A stretch of DNA of 64,000 bases from the NCBI GenBank assembly GCA_020726505.1, contig JAHLEZ010000007.1:806001-870000 (forward strand), written 5' to 3'. A program made the translations under genes and the position numbers. The notes under the pieces were generated by a model. It did no database searches, had not been told where the DNA came from, and saw nothing but the letters and a program-made list of their open reading frames with translations. How positions within the stretch are numbered: the first letter of the stretch is position 1; every line of letters starts with the position of its first letter. This document shows, one piece after another, positions 58,581 through 64,000 of this stretch. The stretch comes from Leptodontidium sp. MPI-SDFR-AT-0119 (lineage: Eukaryota; Ascomycota; Leotiomycetes; Helotiales; Leptodontidiaceae).

Positions 58581-61500
58581 CATCACCTAAACTAGCTAGG
58601 TAGCTGATGTGTTTACAAAAGTCTAAGTCTTCATTGGGTAATGGGTCGTGGAGGGGAACGAGACAAATGAGGACATTATCTATATTATTTTCATCTCAAA
58701 AAGGTGCAGTGGATCGATCGGGTTGTGTGAGAGAATGAGGAATGGAGGAAGGGGGAAGGGGGGGGAGTGGCAAAAAAAAAAAAGAAAACTTAAAGCATCT
58801 GCATCAAGGTGCGTCTTCCCTGGTCGGTGGATAACCTTCATCTTGTGGACATATTTCTCTAGAAACAGAGACCAATTATCAAGTCTAGTAGACTCTTCTT
58901 TTTTTTCGAGGTCTGTCTTTAAAACAAGACAAGATAAGATGGCTGGGTTGATCGGTAAAGACGGTAAAGTCAGCGTCATCTAAGCAAGTATTATAGTAAT
59001 TTCTCCCAACGCCCCAAAAACCAAACCACTCGTCTCCGTCTCTAACTCCGTAGGCTAGGCTAGTAGATTCTGTTCTGCTGAAGATAATAATCTGGATAGG
59101 AATAAAATTGAGGGGTTTCCCCCCCCCCCCCCTCCCCCCCCCTCCCTTTCCGTCGGTTAGATCTAGTTAGTTAGTGTAGTGCTACTTCATAACCAAACTC
59201 CCTGACTCCTTAGAACCATCGACATGCAAGATAAAGGGTCAGTCAAAGTCAGGGAACATCATCAAGGTAGGGGCGGTGGTTAAGTTGTCTTTCAACATCT
59301 CGACAGCGATGTCGCATCTTTCGTAGTGATTCTCCCATTTCCTTGGTAGATCTTTGTTCCATAGTCTTAAGGTTGCTTAGTGCGTTGGGCCGGCCTTAGT
59401 AAGGTTGTAAGTCACCACCTTAATGGGTGACATCTGATGTCCTCAACGTGGTGTGGTGTGGTATAATAATAGTAAGCTATTTGAAGGGGGGGGGTTGGGG
59501 AGAAGAGGTTGGCGTTGGCCTGGGTACCTAGTTGGTTTTGCTTGCTGAGAGCCCTTGTTCTATTTTGGGGGGAGGAGGAGTGGAGTGTAGTGTAATGGAT
59601 AGAATGGTACGGATGGGATTAGTTTTGAATGGTTTGGAGGAGGTTTTGGAGATGAAGAAGTGTGGGAAATGACAATAGAATAAGAAATGAACACTTTGGT
59701 TACAACTGGCAGCAGCAGGCAGCAGTTTCAAAGTTCAACACCTAACACATCTCATCTCAATCCCCCCCTCGCCCGCCATTCTTCCTCCGCGCAGCTCTGC
59801 TTTTACAGGGGTTTTTTTTCCGTCCATAAATGAATAAATACATTCTCTTTAACTGGGGGCTTTCGGATGTTATGAGAAACTTTCCCCACTTACTGTCGTC
59901 TCTGGAGAGTTTTGTAGTGTGTGTGGTGTGATTTACTGGCACCACGGTAGGAAGGGGTTATTTACATGATTCAAGCAAGAGGTATGATTTGTAACTTCTG
60001 TCGTGATCGCAAAGATGGAGAATTGAGAGGAGAGGAGAGAGTGTGGATTGCTTTTGTCGGTTTGAATATGAAAATTTGGATGTATGCATGTATGGATGTG
60101 AAGGTGAAAGTGAAAGTGAATGTATCGGGGGGGATTCAAAGATCATAAATAGATCGGTGGCCAGGGTTGACTCTTCTAGGCTGTGTAGGTTTTTCTGGAC
60201 TGGTGACCGTCACCGCCCTAGGAAAGACCAAGAACGAGAGGTAAGAAGGCCGAAGATATCACTCCTTTCTTCTGATTTGGGGTCGGCTTGCACTTGGAGA
60301 GTTTCTGGTAGGCTTGGGGAAAGAAAGTATGTGCAGGGCTTGAAATAATTTAGATTGTAGTAGTGTTTAACTACATGGACGTTGGGATTATTTGATAAGG
60401 AGTGAGTGAGAGCAGGACTATTGCCATCTTGACTCTCTTTCGTGTCATCTGACTTTCAGAGCTCCAAATAGGACAATAATATATAAATATACAAATAACC
60501 CTACCAGCAATCGGATCAAATGCCTAACCACTTCTAAACTCCGAATACCATAAAGACTCTCTCTGGTCCACACCATGTATTCATCAACACCACACCCATC
60601 GAGCCTCTTTTCTTCCGCCCTTACCTAACAGGGCTAGGGATTTGGCTTTTGCTGCACAAGTTGATGGGATTGTTGTCTCTTTCTGAGAGGGGATTTCGGG
60701 GTCTTTATACTTGGTGCGTCTTCTCATATTCTTCAAGGGGGGAAGGTGATTGGGGTTTTAGATGCTAGAAGATGAATTCAATGACTTCGAAGTAGTGAAT
60801 GGAGTTTTTTTTCTCACTCCCAAAGTACTTGTACAATATTTTTTCAGTCATGGCAATCATCAAGCTCCTTGAATCTGGTTTTTCATTCACCGGTCTTATC
60901 TCAGAACCGGGTCAAAATTTGCATAAATGCACTCGTTGAAATACATTGAGATTATTCCTCAAGTCCTAAGCAGTACAATGGTGCGGGTCCGGTTCAAGAA
61001 GACTATAGGGCCATGACACACAGAAACTCTTACTGTTTGAAGTTCGGAAGTTCCGATTGTACATGGATATGTGCTAAGCGAGAGAGGAGTTTGATGCTGT
61101 AAGACGACATTTCAAGTCTCAAGATACTAGATTTTTCTTATTACTGCTTTATTCCCACTATCGAGTTTTCTAGTGTTGCTAAATAATACTCTTAAAGCAA
61201 TGATTACCAAAAATAAACTCAAATATCTAAGTGAAAAACTGCCTGAGCGTAGATTATCTCTAGTTTTCTACCGTCGCTTCGACCATTCATAAACTTAAGG
61301 AATTCTTATGCTAAGGTAGGCTTTCTTAGTTACGGAGCATAAAATATCACCTGAAAAGTAGCTCCGAATTGTTCGTCTTCTCTATCGATGTTATTTCAGG
61401 TTTGCTTGTTCTTTTATAGATTAAGAAACGGCCTATGCGAGAAAAGAGTTCTTATCCTATTTGTGCCTTAATAATTCGCCTTGTCCTGCACTGGCTACTC

Positions 61501-61581
61501 AATGATTCCCGGAACGTACAATACACGGGTATAGTGAGTACGCGCAAAGCGCAAGTCCTCTCCTCTTTTCAGTAGAGGCAA

Positions 61582-61698
61582 GGACCAGATAGAGCACAAA
61601 CTTGCTAGCCGGGGAATGAATATACGAAAGAAGTTTTCCCACGTCTCTTTTTATCTTTACCTTATTGTGAAATTGTGCTAGAGAGGCGATGAGGCGAA
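61582..61698 (+). repeat. Dispersed 115-bp repeat, copy B (transition-rich)
   Basis: It begins GGACCAGATAGAGCACAAAC and follows copy A (58189) throughout. Many differences are transitions toward A or T (CAGAC to CAGAT, GAGG to GAAG, CCCG to TCCCA, GCTGG to GCTAG), with a few small indels. This is what RIP plus drift would leave on a duplicated segment. Confidence 0.7.
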
Positions 61699-61799
61699 GG
61701 TATGATTTGCTTACTGCAATGTGGTTCTAGCCCAAGTCCTGATCCGTTGGAAGGAACGAGCTGGGGTAATGTCTTGAGCGGCATGCAACCCGCAATAGC

Positions 61800-62389
61800 A
61801 TGCTCATGCAACCCTACACCTGTGAACCACACCTACCCATTCCACATCTGCCATACAACTTCGATTCTTACGAACCCTCGAGATGGAAGTTCATCCAGAA
61901 AGTTGGTTTGCCGAGATGGATAGAGAGCATCAGGATTATGACGACAAGAAACTGGCCCACACCCAAGCACGAGCGAACTACAAAGACATGGTACTATACA
62001 TCAAGGAGCAAGTAATTTTCAAACCCAGATGCTGGCCTTGCATCGCCCAAGATCTGCATTGCAATTCCGATTTGCCTTGTGACTAGTATGTCTTGGACGA
62101 GAACGAGCATGTGTGTGAATACCCGCCCGAAAGGGTTATTATCGACTTCGAGAAAGCGCCGCTCCCATCCTACATACTTGCAAAAGAAGATCATCAAGAT
62201 CTTTTAGGTTTGGCAAACGATTTGTTGGAAGCTGCGAATAAGCACTTGGCAGCTCGGATAAGCTTCCAGATGAAGTGGGCGGGAGCATGGATTGTCAAGA
62301 ATGGTCCAGAAGATCCACGGACTGATCAAGAAGGTCATTTGACCAAGTTGAATGGACTGAAGCAGGAGATTTTGCGCGGTTTCAAGTAG
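61800..62389 (+). pseudogene. Fungal hypothetical protein, stop-interrupted
   Basis: A plus-strand frame reads EVHPESWFAEMDREHQDYDD, KLAHTQARANYKDMVLYIKE, C..C..DLHCNSDLPCD. After a TAG at 62084-62086 it continues in the same frame as YVLDENEHVCEYPPERVII, PSYILAKEDHQDLLGLANDLL and on to the stop at 62389. The N-terminus (QPYTCEPHLPIPHLPYNFD from 61812) lies in a neighbouring frame, so a frameshift is also likely. The TAG fits CAG to TAG. I do not know the family. Cys/His spacing is not a recognised finger. Confidence 0.5.
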
Positions 62390-62977
62390 AGTCATTGAAC
62401 ATCTGGCGTGGAGAGACAAGGAGTTGTACGCTGAGAGGTCAGGAAGTGTGGAGAATTCGTTGTGGACGGATATCAAAGTCAAATTTAACTAAAGTAAAGA
62501 TGTTTCGATTCTTGAATACGAAGGCCAGCACCGATTCCCCAACATGACAATTTCGATCCTCCGAAGGAAAGAAAACGTGTCCGATCCAAAATCCACCAAA
62601 CATCTCGAGAGCAATCCATGGAACTAAGTACGAAAGAAAATACGCACTGGCTGGCATCCCTATCTGCCTCTCCCAGGAAACCGAACAAAATAGGGGACCT
62701 GGGGGACACCAACGACGGGCTCGCACTTCTGCGTAGTGTTGGTGACTAGTACCCAATTATCATGAAGTGGAAGCTAGGACGAGCTCACACTGTACAACTG
62801 AGGGCTTCGGTCAAACATTGCTGACGCATGTTCACGACAATTGGTGTGGCAGAAATGTTCAAATTGATGACTCCGAAGCAAGAATTTCTCAAGAACCTGA
62901 CTACACTAAGGCTGTCTAAAGGTAGTCGATCCTCAACGCAAGGTCTGAAGCAATCGTTGCTCAAAAGGCGGCCGAAC
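62390..62977. other. Intergenic
   Basis: Non-coding as far as I can see; it includes the 3' flank of the minus-strand gene at 62978. Confidence 0.45.
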
Positions 62978-64000
62978 CTATACCGACAGAAACAGCTTCT
63001 TCCTATCGCTACCGCCGCAATCGTCCTCATGCTGGCTCCACTTGAACGGCTTCCTCTCATACATCCCACGTGGCGCATCCCACTCCTCGTCAAAATCGCC
63101 TGCTTCGAGTCGGAATGTCCCAAAAGTTTTGTCAAACTCCAGCCAGTCGTAAATTTTATCCCTCCTCCAAAACACCCACCCTATTAATCGGAGGAATTTT
63201 CTGACTTCTGCGGCATCTCTATTGACGAGTTTGCATTCGATTGGAAGCCGCTTCAGGTCAGTGAAGTACTCCAGCTCAACCCCAGGGTATGAACTAGGAG
63301 GCCATTTTCGATTTGGTCCTTTTCCCTTGTAGAGAATGCCGCGGGAATGGTCCATCTTGTCAGGGATGGTTCGGTAAGTCCCCGAAGGCTCCACCCCCGC
63401 TGAAAGATAATATCGCCTGTATGTAGGTCGTCGCAGGGAGAAATAGCCGTAATCTTCAGGATCATTCTGCTTGAATCCATGAAATGGTTTGGAGAGGAAT
63501 TGGTGAAGATAGAAGTTTCCGAAAACTGTAGGCCGAGCAACAGAGTCGTCAACAAAATGGCGCAGCTGCGTTAATCCCCGTTCATCATGATTTCCATGTT
63601 CAGGAGCGACATCAAAAGATTCGGTAGACGACACGTCGGAGTTTTCAAAGGAAAACAGCAGTACCTGATACAAACACTTAACTTCCTCCACCTCCCACCA
63701 CTCGTAGCGGAGCCAAAACGCTTCCTGCGCTGGCAGATCATCCTCCCAGCCAAGAGTGATTTCCGTTTCGCTACTGTGTGGACAATGGAAGAGCTCACAG
63801 TATAATTGAAAGCGTAGCAGCGCAATGCGAATTCTTTTCTTGTCCTCCCACATGGTCCTTGGAAGCGCTGTAGACAGGAGTCTCGATTGCTCTTCGGCTT
63901 TTCTGCCAAACAATGCTGATTTGATTTCTGGCTGTCGGCTAGGAGCGACTCCGTAGGCCTTAGCGAATATGAGGATGCAAAATTCGAGAAAGAATTCGAC
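62978..64000 (-). CDS. Conserved fungal hypothetical protein, 5' end outside the window
   Basis: The minus-strand frame is open from the right edge of the window to a TAG at 62980-62978 (about 340 codons visible). At the edge it reads VEFFLEFCILIFAKAYGVAPS, then ALFGRKAEEQSRLLSTALPRT, WEDKKRIRIALLRFQLYCELF, AFWLRYEWWEVEEVKCLYQ, and LIGWVFWRRDKIYDW. This layout fits a hypothetical family frequent in Leotiomycetes. No catalytic motif or membrane segment is apparent. The only in-window start-like codon (63913) is TTG, so the true ATG must lie beyond position 64000. Function is unknown. Confidence 0.75.
   Translation of the reverse strand, partial: VEFFLEFCILIFAKAYGVAPSRQPEIKSALFGRKAEEQSRLLSTALPRTMWEDKKRIRIALLRFQLYCELFHCPHSSETEITLGWEDDLPAQEAFWLRYEWWEVEEVKCLYQVLLFSFENSDVSSTESFDVAPEHGNHDERGLTQLRHFVDDSVARPTVFGNFYLHQFLSKPFHGFKQNDPEDYGYFSLRRPTYRRYYLSAGVEPSGTYRTIPDKMDHSRGILYKGKGPNRKWPPSSYPGVELEYFTDLKRLPIECKLVNRDAAEVRKFLRLIGWVFWRRDKIYDWLEFDKTFGTFRLEAGDFDEEWDAPRGMYERKPFKWSQHEDDCGGSDRKKLFLSV

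Larger units (their letters stand above)
57498..61799. other. 4.3-kb non-coding stretch with a dispersed repeat
   Basis: No gene is supported. Contents are a C-rich run at 58449-58461, a pentanucleotide CATAT array at 58556-58580, C-rich runs at 59119-59147, and a roughly 115-bp sequence present twice (58189 and 61582, listed separately). 60950-61500 is AT-leaning and stop-rich. The left end holds the 3' flank of the WSC gene. Confidence 0.5.

Overview
The window is nuclear DNA of a filamentous ascomycete (Pezizomycotina). The evidence is dense short introns (45-133 nt) with GT...CTNAC...AG signals, a HET-domain gene, a WSC wall sensor, a kelch membrane protein, an NCS1 permease, and AT-rich decayed tracts with RIP-like nonsense changes. 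Family resemblances of the hypothetical proteins suggest Leotiomycetes, but that is inference. There is no rRNA, no convincing tRNA and no CRISPR array. All exon models are mine, read from splice signals and phase; none has been tested.

Left part (1-28 kb), mosaic and accessory. A C2H2 zinc-finger gene broken at a C7 run and an intracellular GH16-like protein are followed by two pseudogenes (a conserved fungal hypothetical and a HET-domain gene). Then come a secreted type-B carboxylesterase with a predicted 5-nt microexon, a reductive-aminase/imine-reductase homologue divergent from an SDR, an AT-rich decayed tract, a GST divergent from a MAPEG membrane protein, a lactose-permease-like sugar transporter, a MULE transposase remnant with 30-bp repeats, and a second SDR. 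About 3.4 kb of gene debris follows.

Middle part (28-41 kb), the most interesting block. An NCS1 nucleobase/allantoin-type permease is divergent from a 2-oxoglutarate/Fe(II) dioxygenase. Next to it lies a single gene fusing an isochorismatase-fold cysteine hydrolase (biuret-hydrolase-like) to an allophanate-hydrolase-like amidase. I read this as a small uptake-and-degradation unit for a nitrogen-rich heterocycle or ureide, with several GATA-type sites in its intergenic regions. A norsolorinic-ketoreductase-like SDR, a Ser/Thr-rich membrane protein with a charged tail and a wax-synthase-type acyltransferase follow.

Right part (41-64 kb). A Zn-finger-like regulator with a frameshift is followed by a zinc-knuckle pseudogene. 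A large kelch/transmembrane protein is divergent from a DUF1330-like protein. A WSC-domain sensor sits between multi-kilobase, microsatellite-rich non-coding stretches. A pseudogene and a hypothetical gene running off the right edge close the window. The recurrent defect is an in-frame TAG or TAA where CAG or CAA is expected, as RIP would leave.
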